The notes: generated from the sequence alone by a model not told the origin. A DNA stretch of 64,000 nucleotides from Cristatella mucedo (GCA_009760855.2 WPIO01000031.1:3447501-3511500), one strand, 5' to 3'; shown: positions 45,801 through 56,328, counted from the stretch's first letter. Numbers and translations are program-made.

Positions 45801-48800
45801 CCCAATTCATTGCTATGGAAATTCGCCAGTCCATAATGGAAGGCCAAAACCACAGATTTATATGGAAAATTAGTCTGCACCCGTGTGTGAGGGAACATGA
45901 CTTGACAGCCTGCGATCAGTGGGCCGGAGACCCTATGAGGGCTCTCAGACTGCCTGAGCAGCCGCAAGCTCACGAGCGGTGGAAGGGCAGACGATGACTC
46001 GGCAGCCATCTAGTGTCCAGTGTAGACTGGGCTTGGCTGGCTTAGTTTGAAATAAAGGTTTTGGTGTTGGAGCCAGCATACTTGTTCTTCGGTCGTGCTA
46101 CCCAGCCTGACGGCAGGTCGTGTGGAGAGCTGTCACACCGTGAGAGATCTCTTAGAGCGCCAGCTTTGCTCTGGAAGGTGGGCCTGAGTGTTTGCTGCCT
46201 TAGTCGGTGAGCCTGCCCAACTGACTGTTAAACTTAGAGCCAATAGAGTAATAGATGTAGTTAATGGAGCAAAATCCGCTTAGGAGGAAAAATTAAAGCA
46301 TAGTTAAGAATTAATCAGTTTTCTAACAGCGAACATAAAATCTAGTTTTATTAAAGTTATTCATCATAGCCGGGTAGCAAATCAGCATTGAGTTGCGTTT
46401 ACGGATCATACGAATGTGCTGACATAACTATATTATTATTCCCGTGGTAGGGAGATTCTATTATGCACGTCGGTCGCTTACTAAAGGCAGGCGAAGCACG
46501 ACTTCCGGTCGTTCACCGTGGCAGCTTTCCAATACGCCAGCTCAGCTGGTCCAAGCCGAAGCTGGGAAGCTCCAGTCGCCAATTCGTGAAAGTGCAAAGG
46601 AGGGATCGAAGTGCTGAGACCGAAAGCTGCTGGAATGACATGGCTACTCTTTGAAAAATCCGTTTGTTCATGGCCCTGTGAAGTTCTAGCGTTTGAATGT
46701 TCAATTTCAAATATTAGTTGTATCTTGCAGGTACAAATGCAAATTAGCACATTATTTCTTTCCCTTTTTGATGCTATCCTTGCAGTACTATTACATCATA
46801 GTAGTACTATACATACGTAACGAAGGAGGCAATGTACACGTGACGTCAGTGACTGTGCCGGACTTGCCTACTAGCTTAGCTTATCATAGGGGTAAATAAT
46901 AGAGCTCTTACCATGTCATGATCAATAATTTTGTTATTGTTTTTGTTTGCATAGCCCCCATAAAATCGAATGCATGTGCATCCTCAGGGTAACAGTGGAC
47001 CTTCACCTGACTAGTAAGAATCATTTTCACGATCCAACGTTTTTATTACCATCTCTCTAGCTTGCAAGATCAGCAAAGGAATCGTGCCAAGATCACCCGA
47101 GAGCATAATGAACATCCAAAGAAGTAGGCAAGTATATAGGTCATACACAAGTTGGACAGTGTACATATAGCTTTAGCTTAAAAGTATCAATGAATTTTTA
47201 AGGCTCAATAACGTCTATATTTCTTTAATAAGGGTTGGCTCAAACTGCAACTAGGGCGATCTTCAAAAGGTGTTCAAGGTGTTATTCCAATGGGCCTGCA
47301 ACTGGCAGCTTGGATGAGGCACCTGTAGGCGGATTGGTTGAGAATCTCATCATTCTTGATGGGAGTGAATGGCTAGTTCGATTATAGTTTTTCGTTGTGC
47401 AAGGGGGCTGCTACCAGTGACTGATCTCATGCAAATCTAGTCTATGCACTAATTTATGTGCTCTCATGCTCACAATATGGCACGTGCACTAGTGCACTCT
47501 GTTACTTGACGATTGCTTATTCACTCCGATGCACAGTTGCATGGACTCTCGTGTTGCCTTACTATCGATTTATTTTATGCTGTAGGCGTCTTTGATACAA
47601 GTCTTCTAAGCAGCATTGTTCTTGATGAAGCAGACACCCTTCTAGACGACAGCTTCAACTCCCTTGTCGTCTCCCTGATGCAAAAGCTGAGTGTGAGCAT
47701 CACGACATACTTTCTGCATTTGCTGTGGCCCCCACCCACATTTTGCCGCGGCATCCTTTTGACTTGCATTCTGGTTGTTAGCTTCGACCCAGTGGCATTG
47801 AAGGCTTTCAAATATCACTCGTTGGTGCGACCTTGCCCCGTGACATCAAGGGCATTCTTGGTGACATACTGCCGGTAAGTTCGTCTCTCTGTTCATGTTT
47901 TTATCATGCTTGGTGGTGTATATTCAGCAGTGACCAAACTATATTCACGAATGAACGAACAACCTTTTTTTTCTAAAGAAAGAAGTTATGTAATAGCTCC
48001 AGACCATACAGCTCTCATGACATCTTAATTTGATTAGGTCAAAGTAAGACATTTGCTACTGTTTTGAAGTTACTCTTCGATCTTCATGGTTATTGCTAAA
48101 GTGGATTTATGGTTATTATTGAATTAAGCTTTAACAAAAAATATAATTAATTTGTATAGCACACTAAGATAACTATCTCTATCCTGGTGCTTTACAAATG
48201 CCGAATGGCTGGAGCCCACGACTTTTGGTCATTGAAGGTGAGTTCCTCCAAAGACCTTGGTCGTGAGTTCATTTAACGACCTTGGTCTTTGAAGGCTAGC
48301 ACCTTGTCCCTGGACCAAACCAGGGTGCCTATTAAACCTGAACCATGGAGTCTAGAAGCCTGTTATATGAAATGTTATGAGAAACTCGTCCCATTTCATA
48401 TACCCAGCAAGCATGACCTTGAATTTGCTGTTCTTTGCTACTGGTGGGGCATGCTGCTCACGAGATAATTTTCACTAGCTTTAAAAATCACACTAATGTA
48501 CCATCAGCCTGATTTGTTTAGCAGGAGGGCAGCAGAGGTATTGAGTAGCTGTTTGGAAGTAGTTGCCCAGGATGGCTGGAAAGGATGTGCCGTAGTCGGC
48601 AGCAGGAGAGTAGACGCAGTTGCATAAGAAGTGTGGAAGTGAGGTCCGCAGTCTAGGACCTGCAGAGCAAAGGCTTCTGACGCCAACGGTCTTTAAGTGT
48701 AAGAACAGCTAATTTATTTTCTGTAGAGGACCCGAGGGTATGAGGAGGCTGAAACTGGTGCAGCAGTTTAGCTAGGTATGAAGGAGCCAAGCCGTGTCAG

Positions 48801-50403
48801 GCCTTATGGGTCAGCATAAGAGGTAGCAGTTCGGTTTTGTTGCCATTTAGTTTAAGGAAATTTGCCGATTTAGATCCAGGATCGAATGTCTGCCAAGGCA
48901 AGCATTCAGTTTATCAGTCGCTGCTGCAGATTCCGGTGATTTACACGACAGATGTAGCCGAGTAGCGTCAGCATAATAATGATAGCCGACCCCATAGGTC
49001 CAATCACTTTTTGTAGACGCTTGGTATACATGGATAGTAGCAAAGGACCGAGAACGAACCGTTGTGGAACTCCACAGGCGACTGGTCTGGTGGATGAGAC
49101 TTGACTCGAGCACGATATTGAACACGATCGTACAAGTACGATTTGACCCATACCAGTGCTTCATCTGCCAGACCGATTGTTGTTATCAATCGTTCGAATA
49201 GCACAGCATGATCGATAGTGTCTAATGCAGCTGATAGATCCAGCAGGGCCAGAGCAGTGGCAGTACCATAATCGTTGCCGCATAGATGTCGTTGGGTACA
49301 CGGAGAAGAGCAGTTTCAGCGGAGTGGTGTCGCTTGAATCCCGACTGAAATTTTTCTGACAAGTTATTCTCTTTATGTGTGCAGCAGCTTTGGAAAAAAT
49401 CTTTTCTTCAAGAATCTCTGACAAAAAAGAAGAAGAAGGGAAACTAGGCAATAGCTTGCTGGGATCCAATCTGAATCCAATCCAGGCTATTCAAGTATTG
49501 GTCGAACGATGCTCGATATGAAGAACATTTTGGAACAAACGTCCCCTTATCCCCTAAGATGCATTGCAAGTCTATAGTTATGGCTGGGCTCGGCGCCTTT
49601 ATTTCGGCCGACGTTGAGGCAGCGCTTGTCATTCCCTGAGCTCCCCCCTTTTCAGTCTTCACTAATCCGGTGGGTGATGCATTAGCCCATTTCAGCCTGG
49701 CTCCGGTATGAACACGTGGGGGGCTCTTGTCCATCTTGACCCCAAGGTTGAACCGCACTGTACTCCGTCCGGCGACCGTCTGAGAAGGGACGTGCCGCCG
49801 CCCACTCACACCCAGGGGAGCTGGTGACGCAGGCCACAAAGGAAACTAACTGCAAATTAAAAATGGACAGGGTAGACACGTTCATAGACATCTTTTTATC
49901 ATGATAGCAGATCGTTAAAATGATGTGTGGCAGTCTGGTTTAATTATAGACGATGAAATGAATAAAGCCTAGACCAAAGGGCATTTGTTTTTTTCTGTAT
50001 CGAGCGTGGCGCAGCGTTGCGCTACTCCACTGGGCACTGCTGAGTGTGAGACTGGGGCATTCCTTGCTACAGTGAGTTCAGGATCGAGCAGGCTCCCGTC
50101 TGCATGCGAGAGACCCAGGCAGTCGCACAGGGCTGCAGCAGCGTTGCAGTCTTCGTGACCTGCGTGCTAGCACAGTGCGAATGAAAATGAGCCTTTCATC
50201 AATGGACGCCATCATTTTGACAGGTGACGTGTAGTAGTCCAGCCTGCGAGGCCGTACTGTAGCCATCCGTGAAGGACCGAGCAGTGACTGCTGTCGTGTG
50301 GTGAGTTTGCTTCTGCTGCTCGCTGTCCTTCATGACAAACCAGCTGGTCTACTCGAGCCGTCAAAAGGCACCTAATAGCTTTTGAGGTCAGGTTACTGAT
50401 AGC

Positions 50404-50439
<36 letters not shown>

Positions 50440-53400
50440 GATGATAGAGCATTTATGTAGCATCTAAAGAGAACTAAATAATCTCGTTATTGGCACTTTG
50501 CATATGCTGGAAAGGAAGCCACGTGTCGTGGGCCACGTGACGGCGAGTAAAGTGTCCTAGTGTATGGCCGAGGGCTGCAGCCTGCTTTTGGGCTTTGCTT
50601 GCAGCCTCAACCGTTTGCCTCTTGGTACATAGTGTTTGCCTCTTAATTAATAGCGAAACCGTGAACCCTTGTTCATTTTTGGGGTTGCATTGCACGCTAC
50701 GGTGCTACTGGGCCGTGTGTCGTCATTTGGTCTGTGCCTGGTCTTAGATGCAGCAGTGCTAGCATACCTTTGTCCTCATATGGCAAGCTAATGATGTGCC
50801 TTATCTCCCTGTGGCACATTCTGTGGCAGAGGGGTGTTGATGAGTTGGGTAGGGCAGTTGGAATGAGGGGTCTACGGTGGGGTAGAGGGATAGGTCAACT
50901 TAACTGTCTTGGTTGTGTACAGTCCAGCAAAACTTCTGTTGCCGGCAGAAGTTTTAGACTCGAGCAAAACACAAACTTTGTGCCGCCATTTTTTCTTCTT
51001 CATGGTCAGCCCCTTGGATCGAGACGGCTGTCCTGCGTAAATCGCCGAGTTCGTGACCGTTGCGGTGTCTTGGTGGTGTCAATGCGGCAGTTTCTTGTGA
51101 CCTTCGGCAACTCTGTGCCGTCAGCGGCTGCGCCTGTGCTGGCCGGGTAACTCCCACTGCCACCCCCCCCCCCCCCGTTGCTGCATCTCAGTGCCGGCCG
51201 GACCACATGCGTTCATCACGCGGCAGCTTGGCGATGGCAGCTTGGCGATTGCTGCTTGGCGCTGTAGGAGGAAAGCTTCACCCGGGTGACCACGCAGCAC
51301 TTGCATGGCCTGATGGCACACGTGCCGCAGAAATTCCTACGACTAGGCTCACAGGACAAGCCCGGTATGGGACCTTGCTGTCATATTTTCCGTCTGCTAA
51401 CTGTTGCCACGTGCGACTTGGCCTAGTGCTCGGTTTTGGTTGGTTAAGGCGCTCGCCCGACCAAGGTCAAGGTGAATTTATTTGATGGTCGTGGTCGTGG
51501 GGTCGAGCCCCGTGTCATATGCAAAGCGCCTGAATAGAGATTATGTTCTCTTAGGGCGCTATACAAATGAATTATGTATTTTATATTTAAATATCCTGAG
51601 CTATCTAACTTCCGGTAGTCGAGCGGATAATTCAATGCACCTGCTCAGTATGGCTGGGTGCACTCTGTCGTTTATTTTTTCTGCTCATGGGGCCACTTGT
51701 GCACGTGTGTATGCACTTCACACACCCAAACCGACATTGGCACTCTCGAGCGTGCACTAGCATGTGTGTGCATATGAGTGGTTGTGTCAGTGCATTGGTG
51801 CCACCGATTGCCGGGATGCTGCAATGTGTTATTGATTCTTTCGTCGTCAGGACTATATGAAATTTTCGTGTGAGAGAGAGAGAGAGAGAGAGAGAGTGAT
51901 ATGCGTTTAGCAGTAGGGTCGGAGCTTGCACTACTTGAACATACGAACTTATTGAAACAGCTTATACGAATCTCAGAAAACCCACTTGTTGCTGATTTTC
52001 AAGGCAAAGATTTTGGTGTTCCCATTTCTATCGTCCAACTCGGATGTTGTTTCTTATGCATGTAGCTTGGGGAGGTGCACATAACTCCACCGGCGAATCG
52101 GTCTTTGAAGTTCTATTGCATAGTGCAGACCCAAGAAAGTAGTCATTGAATGGAGAGGCCAACATTTTTTAAGCTGTGCTGCCCGCCTGCCTGGCTAGTG
52201 CAGAGATGAAAATGGTGAGCCTCGCATGCCTGCATCGGATGCTCACCGATTCGCAGGCTGTTTTCAAATTAATGCACGTCCCTCTTTTTTTTCATTTGTA
52301 TAGCACTTTAGCTTTGGGTTCTGGAAACTCGAGTTAAAATGCCGTGTAAGAGTCGAACATAAATTAGCAGCCTGCTTGATCTCTGCCTCCGGCCAGCCAA
52401 TTCGCTGTGTACTTATTGGACTTGTACGTGCTGTCACGAGGTCCGTGTTTATTGCCTCAGGACGGCTGTTGGATAAAGTTAATCAGTCTGATCCCGTGAC
52501 TTGCGGTCACTAATATGCCTGCAGGTTTTGCTGAGGATCTCTCCAGCTGTGCGAATAGCGCAGCAGTGCAGACTGCAATTGTTACGTGGTTACGTGGGGT
52601 CGCAGCACGCCAGCCTGGCTCCGGCTTGCTGCCGTGTTTGGCTGCCACTTCTCAGTCGTGTCTCCTCGGTGTCAACTCCATTTGCAACCGTCCAGCTAAC
52701 TACCGATTTCTTTTTTGGTTATGTCACGTGCCTGCAGGGCAGATCGTGAAGGTGGTGTCATCGAACGCAGCTAGGCACGTGCCGACCATCGTCTTTTGCA
52801 ACAAGAGTGCGACTAGCGAGTACGTGCACCGGCTGCTCTTGGAGAACGGCATAAAGAACACGCTGCTGAACGGCAAGATACCGGAAAAGGTGTGCGGCCT
52901 GGTGCTATCGCTGCCGTGTAATAGCACAAACGTGTGTAGTGACTACATGTGGCTACTCCTGCTTTTCCATTTAGTTACCTGACACTTGCAACCGGTTTGT
53001 TGTACCGTCTGTAATTTATTTACTAGCCTGCTACAGTGGGTCGTGCAATTGCATTTTCTCTACTCCGCAGATGCGTGGTGGCCGATTCCAAGAGTTCCAG
53101 GATGGCCTGGGCACGGTGCTCGTTGCAACTGACGTAGCATCACGTGGCCTCGACACCATAAAGGTACTAACCAGTGGATGGATACTACCTTTGATTATAT
53201 TATTTTCTCCCTTAGCTGTGCATTGGCTGAAAACCAGTTGCCCTGTAACCCATTTGCCCAGAGGGATAGCCAGGGGTGATTATCCCCCACCCCCCTACAG
53301 TGGGGCAGTGACCCCATTCTTACGGTCCCCCTGACCGTGAGCAACGACGAAACTATGTCCTAATAACTATGTACTCGATGAGCAACTGCCAAGTTCACGT

Positions 53401-55125
53401 CGAATAAACACTGATTTTACGCTACAGTTTTTCATTTATTACGGGTCTAGCCCTGCGTGCATGGAAATCTTGTGGGTCTTGCCCCTACATAGCAATTTTT
53501 TAGATCTTGCCCCTTAGATGAAAATCTTGGCTCTGCCACTGTCTTTGCCTATTGATCTGGTAATGCCTTGAAAGTTATTTGAGCGTTTGTTTGTGCAATT
53601 TTTCACATACGACTGAAAAAATGTGTCTGAGTCGTGTGGTAATGGGCCTGACAGCTGTTCTGCTTTCTTGCCGTTTTACTTTGCTACTACATTTGCTTGT
53701 ACAAGACTTTGCCTACTTTGTATTGCATCGAGCTTTTATTTTGTTTTGCCTACTGATATGCAGGCGCTTAATTTGTGCTCTGAGGGCAGTAGTTTTTTGA
53801 GTGCGGCATATGTTAAGAAAACCGTAATTCGTTGAGTCCAGGCACAGCAGGTGATCAACTATGACTTTCCCGAAGCCATGTCCGACTACATTCATCGAGC
53901 TGGTCGTGTTGGACGTGTCGGCAGTGGCAACTGCTCTGTGGTCAGCTTTGTGACTTACAAGTGGGATGTGAATCTGCTATGGAAAATAGAGGTTAGTGAT
54001 GTGGTTTTATCTTGTGTGCATTTTTGCGTGGTGGCTTGATTTTTTCTGACCGAGTCTAAAATGCCTATTATTATCGAAGTTTTGTTTGAGCAGATTCGAG
54101 CCAGCAGCTCTTTATTAGCTTGTGATCGTTGTTTCGGTACATAGCCTGGTGAGCCGTGAGGGCTAAGGTGGTTGCTTTTCACGACCTCGGCCCGAGATCG
54201 TGGGTTTGAATCCTGTGGTGGATGATTCTTTATCGCCACTGCAAGCGGTGGTGATAGCCGTAAAGGCTCGACTGTTGCTATACAAAAGAGGCTGTTGAAT
54301 CAGCTAGTATTTTTTCCGTGTGCACCATGAACGTTAGATGTCTCGAATTCATAACTGCCAGAGCCTGTGCATAGCATTGCCTATGTAATGAATGCTGCTT
54401 GCTACACCTTTTGGTGCTCGTTTATTGTTTGTTGCTGGCCTGCATGAGATCGATATTGCCCAAGGTAGAGTCGTCATCTAATCCGGTAGGCCTTGCACTT
54501 TGGGGAGGTTGTTTAGACTTTGTCATCTTAATCATGTGCTTCATGCTGATGTGCAGTTCATGGTCTCCTACACAGTCCGTCCGCATGTCATCTGCAATCT
54601 GCATTCATATGCAGACTCTTCTCTGACCTGAATTTGGTTTATATCCTACCGAGCACTGTCTGACTCCGAGTGTGGCCAGACTTTCCCCACCGAGCTGCTA
54701 TCCCATCAGCCATCTGGCCCAATCTTTGCCTACACCGAAGATGCGAGGTAGTACCTCCACACTTTCTATTATCTGAACTATGGCTATAACTAAAAAGGTC
54801 TAGAAGTGCACAAGTGGGTTTTCTGACAATTAAGAAGTCATGCCATCATTGTTCCTTGTAACTTCCTGTTGACTAACTCATTGACCAAGTCAGCTGCCGG
54901 CAAGCATCCGGAGATACAGCCCCGCAGCTGCTGAAACCGGTCAAACTGTCGCGTGAGGCCTGGCGCCGTGCACCGTTGCAGATGACCGTGCGAAGCCGTG
55001 CTGCACAGCTGCCAAATGTGGACGCCAACATCAAGAGAAAGTTGAGCTCGATGATCCAGCGGAAGTTCGGCTCCAAGGACGACGAGCTGGACGACACGGA
55101 ACCCGATGATTCGAGGTCGTCATAG
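38145..55125 (+). CDS. DDX28: DDX28-like mitochondrial DEAD-box RNA helicase (13 exons found; 5' end missing)
   Basis: Exons: 38145-38411, 41822-41932, 42052-42109, 42206-42357, 44559-44613 (tentative), 45030-45119, 47586-47692, 47782-47874, 51268-51364, 52738-52889, 53071-53163, 53842-53991, 54982-55125. Joined they give 522 residues to a TAG stop; human DDX28 has 540. DDX28 is an ATP-dependent RNA helicase of mitochondrial RNA granules needed for large-subunit ribosome assembly. Numbering from 38145, the motifs are: Q motif F100-Q126; GSGKT 146-150; APSREL; VATPG; DEAD 258-261; VGAT 294-297 (where most DEAD-box proteins have SAT, and DDX28 has GAT); [25 protein letters not shown] 441-450. 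The N-terminal [18 protein letters not shown] matches the DDX28-specific LASQGW..DHFSI block, which sets it apart from other DEAD-box families. No ATG is in frame in the first exon found, so the start and presequence lie upstream. Human DDX28 is intronless; this one is rich in introns filled with LINEs, SINEs and microsatellites. Confidence 0.94.
38868..38960 (-). mobile_element. family B tail fragment
   Basis: aataatgacattacatttgt, agcaacctaggagaactaaa, tcttattctaggtgcttgg. Minus orientation, in a helicase intron. Confidence 0.65.
39118..39275 (+). mobile_element. family A SINE, diverged
   Basis: tagactacagggtaaggtgc A box area, box B gtaggttcgagtcctgctgc, gtgatggccgttaagactct body and tgatcagctgacc end. 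Confidence 0.75.
40045..41280 (-). mobile_element. L2/CR1-type LINE interrupted by a SINE
   Basis: The minus strand keeps, at 40850-41010, [20 protein letters not shown], then [20 protein letters not shown] and LQLVQNS, the classical L2/CR1 RT C-terminal block. The rest (40045-40270, 40600-40810) matches the LINE ends at 6180-6715 and 32500-32870. It is split by the family A SINE at 40292-40470. Confidence 0.88.
40292..40470 (+). mobile_element. family A SINE nested in a LINE
   Basis: Very well preserved: gagccgtgatggcacaccag, gtaaggcggttgctttcacg, box B gtgggttcgattcctgc, hairpin cgccactgcaagcggtgg, gatagccgtaaaggcttttc, aatcagctagg and a T9 run. Confidence 0.92.
41822..41932 (+). CDS. DDX28: DDX28-like exon, Q motif
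   Basis: 37 codons, phase 0 at both ends. [20 protein letters not shown], then VVKPTNIQ, is a classic Q motif that reads adenine of ATP. Acceptor ttctttag, donor atacag|gtgcgt. Confidence 0.95.
42052..42109 (+). CDS. DDX28: DDX28-like exon, approach to Walker A
   Basis: [19 protein letters not shown] plus one base. The intron splits the first glycine codon of GSGKT. Donor acgg|gtacgt. Confidence 0.94.
42206..42357 (+). CDS. DDX28: DDX28-like exon, Walker A and motif Ia
   Basis: [20 protein letters not shown], then [18 protein letters not shown]. Acceptor ctcgtttag, donor atatct|gtaagc. Confidence 0.96.
42390..42500 (+). mobile_element. SINE head remnant in helicase intron
   Basis: aaggtgctcacgctttgccg and a box B-like tgctcgagtccttcaagc followed by cactattgcc resemble the family A head; the body is missing. 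Confidence 0.45.
42672..42813. repeat. compound (AT)n/(AC)n microsatellite
   Basis: Alternating TATA/TGTG and CACA blocks, about 140 bases and partly self-complementary, in a helicase intron. Confidence 0.94.
43840..44375 (+). mobile_element. L2/CR1-type LINE fragment, heavily decayed
   Basis: Broken RT frame: VLLNTL..I.LDYLNS, then [13 protein letters not shown] (compare QSGFRxxHSTETALL) and [17 protein letters not shown]. It aligns with the copy at 19990-20400 in the same orientation. It lies in the largest helicase intron before exon VATPG. Confidence 0.75.
44559..44613 (+). CDS. DDX28: DDX28-like exon between motifs Ia and Ib (tentative)
   Basis: Acceptor tttctcacag, then [18 protein letters not shown] with one base left over; donor catg|gtgtgc. 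It supplies the expected roughly 18 residues in the right phase, and the pattern loosely follows the human PLGRSLGLLVRDLEGGHG region, but similarity is weak and the usual GG is absent. An alternative end is 44600. Confidence 0.4.
44690..44820 (-). mobile_element. family B tail fragment
   Basis: ATT-rich run (44695-44740), then tgtatagcgcccttagagaa and cacaatctcggcctag, within a helicase intron. Confidence 0.65.
45030..45119 (+). CDS. DDX28: DDX28-like exon, motif Ib region (VATPG)
   Basis: [20 protein letters not shown], then GVLKMFVSS, ending one base into the next codon; donor agcagtg|gtatgg. I used the gcag acceptor ending at 45029 to match the tentative upstream exon; 45026 is the alternative start (ttttag acceptor, phase 0). 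Confidence 0.88.
45130..47580 (+). other. helicase intron, about 2.5 kb
   Basis: GT-AG intron between VATPG and DEAD exons (45120-47585). No repeat or exon recognised inside; several chance frames. Confidence 0.6.
47586..47692 (+). CDS. DDX28: DDX28-like exon, DEAD box
   Basis: [20 protein letters not shown], then [24 protein letters not shown] is shared with human DDX28. Acceptor atgctgtag, donor ctgagt|gtgagc. Confidence 0.97.
47782..47874 (+). CDS. DDX28: DDX28-like exon, motif III (GAT)
   Basis: [20 protein letters not shown], then [11 protein letters not shown]. The start was fixed by phase: only the ttgttag acceptor at 47781 keeps the frame with the DEAD exon. Donor ctgccg|gtaagt. Confidence 0.9.
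48140..48335 (-). mobile_element. family B SINE with internal duplication
   Basis: tgtatagcacactaagataa tail, ctctatcctg, then two near copies of gaccttggtc(gt/tt)gag(t/g)t in the head region on the plus strand. It lies in a helicase intron. Confidence 0.75.
48495..49460 (-). mobile_element. L2/CR1-type LINE with RT palm, catalytic Asp lost
   Basis: Minus-strand protein pieces in order: [92 protein letters not shown], then [14 protein letters not shown]. The catalytic YADD is YADA, and frameshifts and stops are present, so the copy is dead. It sits in the largest helicase intron, antisense to it. Confidence 0.9.
49465..49900 (-). other. minus-strand open frame upstream of the LINE
   Basis: A 131-codon frame (49444-49839) precedes the LINE RT in the same orientation. 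It could be part of the LINE's 5' region, but I see no zinc knuckle, endonuclease or other named motif. Confidence 0.25.
50400..50560 (-). mobile_element. family B SINE or LINE tail with (AAT)n
   Basis: An (AAT)n run (50402-50438), then tgtagcatctaaagagaact, aaataatctcgttattggca and cttt. Minus orientation, in a helicase intron. Confidence 0.7.
51268..51364 (+). CDS. DDX28: DDX28-like exon linking the two RecA domains
   Basis: [20 protein letters not shown], then [12 protein letters not shown] plus one base. It aligns with human DDX28 [23 protein letters not shown]. Acceptor gcgctgtag, donor aagcccg|gtatgg; phase agrees with both neighbours. Confidence 0.92.
51425..51580 (+). mobile_element. 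family B SINE, plus orientation
   Basis: Head ttggttggttaaggcgctcg, box B gtggggtcgagccccgtgtc, link atatgcaaagcgcctgaata, tail gagattatgttctcttaggg, then cgctatacaaatgaatta. Begins 60 bases after a helicase donor site. Confidence 0.88.
51871..51896. repeat. (GA)n microsatellite
   Basis: Thirteen GA units in a helicase intron. Confidence 0.93.
52738..52889 (+). CDS. DDX28: DDX28-like exon, motif IV
   Basis: [20 protein letters not shown], then [24 protein letters not shown] is motif IV. Acceptor gtgcctgcag, donor gaaaag|gtgtgc. Confidence 0.96.
52890..53070 (+). other. short helicase intron
   Basis: 181-base GT-AG intron between motif IV and motif V exons, without features. Confidence 0.7.
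53071..53163 (+). CDS. DDX28: DDX28-like exon, motif V
   Basis: [20 protein letters not shown], then [11 protein letters not shown]. Phase 0 at both ends. Acceptor tactccgcag, donor ataaag|gtacta. Confidence 0.97.
53842..53991 (+). CDS. DDX28: DDX28-like exon, motif VI
   Basis: [20 protein letters not shown], then GRVGRVGSG and [28 protein letters not shown] is the arginine-finger motif; [12 protein letters not shown] and SFVT..WDV match DDX28. Acceptor ttgagtccag, donor atagag|gttagt. Confidence 0.96.
54150..54317 (+). mobile_element. family A SINE in last helicase intron
   Basis: gagccgtgagggctaaggtg head, gtgggtttgaatcctg box B, cgccactgcaagcggtgg hairpin, gatagccgtaaaggctcgac body, aatcagctagt end and a T6 run. 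Confidence 0.88.
54982..55125 (+). CDS. DDX28: DDX28-like last exon
   Basis: 47 codons and [23 protein letters not shown], then [18 protein letters not shown] and an acidic end. Acceptor ccgttgcag keeps phase 0. The [12 protein letters not shown] stretch parallels human LPGLASSVKEPL after KIE. The frame also stays open upstream to 54918, so a longer exon using the gcag at 54942 is possible. Confidence 0.78.
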   Translation: MTVRSRAAQLPNVDANIKRKLSSMIQRKFGSKDDELDDTEPDDSRSS

Positions 55126-55858
55126 GAATAGGTCTCTGCGCAGCAGCAGCAGTCGGATTCGACTGCTGTGCTCGGCTGGTTGCCCTGGTGCTTGCCCCTC
55201 TCGTCTGCTCGTCGCCCGACCTTGACCTCTCGACGTTAACCTGCCGGCCGCTTAGGATCATCCGAGCAGACCGGAGGTGAGCAAAGCCGTTGTAGCTCGA
55301 CACTCGCTCGTCGCCCCGATGGATTTTCCTTCCTCTTCCCCTAGGCCGTGCGCACTGTGACCACTGTGCGGAGATGCACTGCAGGACGGGCCGCACGGCA
55401 TCCAGCTACTGGCACGGCTTCAGGCGACTCGAGCCATGTAAATGAAGTTGTAAATAGACTGCCGGCCTTTCTGAGCCGGCTCGACGATTGCTTGGCTGTT
55501 GGATGGTATTGTCTATGATAAACAGTTGAAGAGGTGCCCAGCTATTATCCACTGCTTACTCGCATAGCTGAAGGCATAGTCACATGCCTTCGCACAGCCA
55601 GTTCGTAATCTCGTGAAAAGCTTTCGGAGGCTGTGATGACAAAATCCCTTATGCATCTGGTGTTACGGTGTCGTACTGATTGGTGCAATCATCCCTCTGC
55701 CGTGTCGCCGGTGACTTTTGACAAGTGGGCACGGGTAGAAAGCCAGTCGTGTTCACATATACACGCTATTTCGACGTGCTGAACAAAAGGAGCTGAACTG
55801 TTCCTGTTTTTCGCCGTTTTTAGCCTTCATTGGCTGCATCACTCGCCAAGCCCCAGTG
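55126..55858 (+). other. probable 3' UTR of the helicase gene
   Basis: No coding potential. The first good AATAAA downstream is at 56086-56091, inside a tandem duplication, which would make a 3' UTR of about 970 bases. Confidence 0.4.
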
Positions 55859-55860
55859 GC

Positions 55861-56328
55861 TGCCAACAGAACACGGAAATGCTCCCGATAAAGGCCACCT
55901 ATCCACATTTTACCTTAGATGAACATGCTTTTTAATTTGATCGCCACGTGTTTATAGTCTGTTTCGTTTTTTTTTCAATGTAATACCGTGCATCGTCTCC
56001 TGATAGCAACGGCTGTTCTTGTTTGAGAGAGCTTGATGGGTTTTAGGTGTTATGAAACTGAACAGTGGGCAATAATTGTATGGAAAATAAAAATGGATGC
56101 CAACAGAACACGGAAATGCTCCCGATAAAGGCCAGCTATCCACATTTTACCTTAGATGAACATGCTTTTTAATTTGATCGCCACGTGTTTATAGTCTGTT
56201 TCGTTTTTTTTCAATGTAATACCGTGCATCGTCTCCTGATAGCAACGGCTGTTCTTGTTTGAGAGAGCTTGATGGGTTTTAGGTGTTATGAAACTGAACA
56301 GTGGGCAATAGTTGTATGGAAAATAAAA
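55861..56328. repeat. 237-bp direct tandem duplication
   Basis: Copy 1 (55861-56092) and copy 2 (56098-56328) are nearly identical; I see only a few single-base differences (for example ggccacct/ggccagct and caataattg/caatagttg). Each carries ggaaaataaaaat with an AATAAA. Confidence 0.95.
56086..56091 (+). terminator. candidate poly(A) signal AATAAA (duplicated at 56322)
   Basis: AATAAA at 56086-56091, repeated at 56322-56327 by the tandem duplication. It is the first canonical signal after the DDX28-like stop codon that I could find. Confidence 0.35.

Noticed and set aside
54918-54981. Longer last helicase exon beginning at 54943
   Set aside because: The frame is open there, but the acceptor at 54981 gives the better match to DDX28 after the KIE residues; both keep phase, so transcripts must decide.
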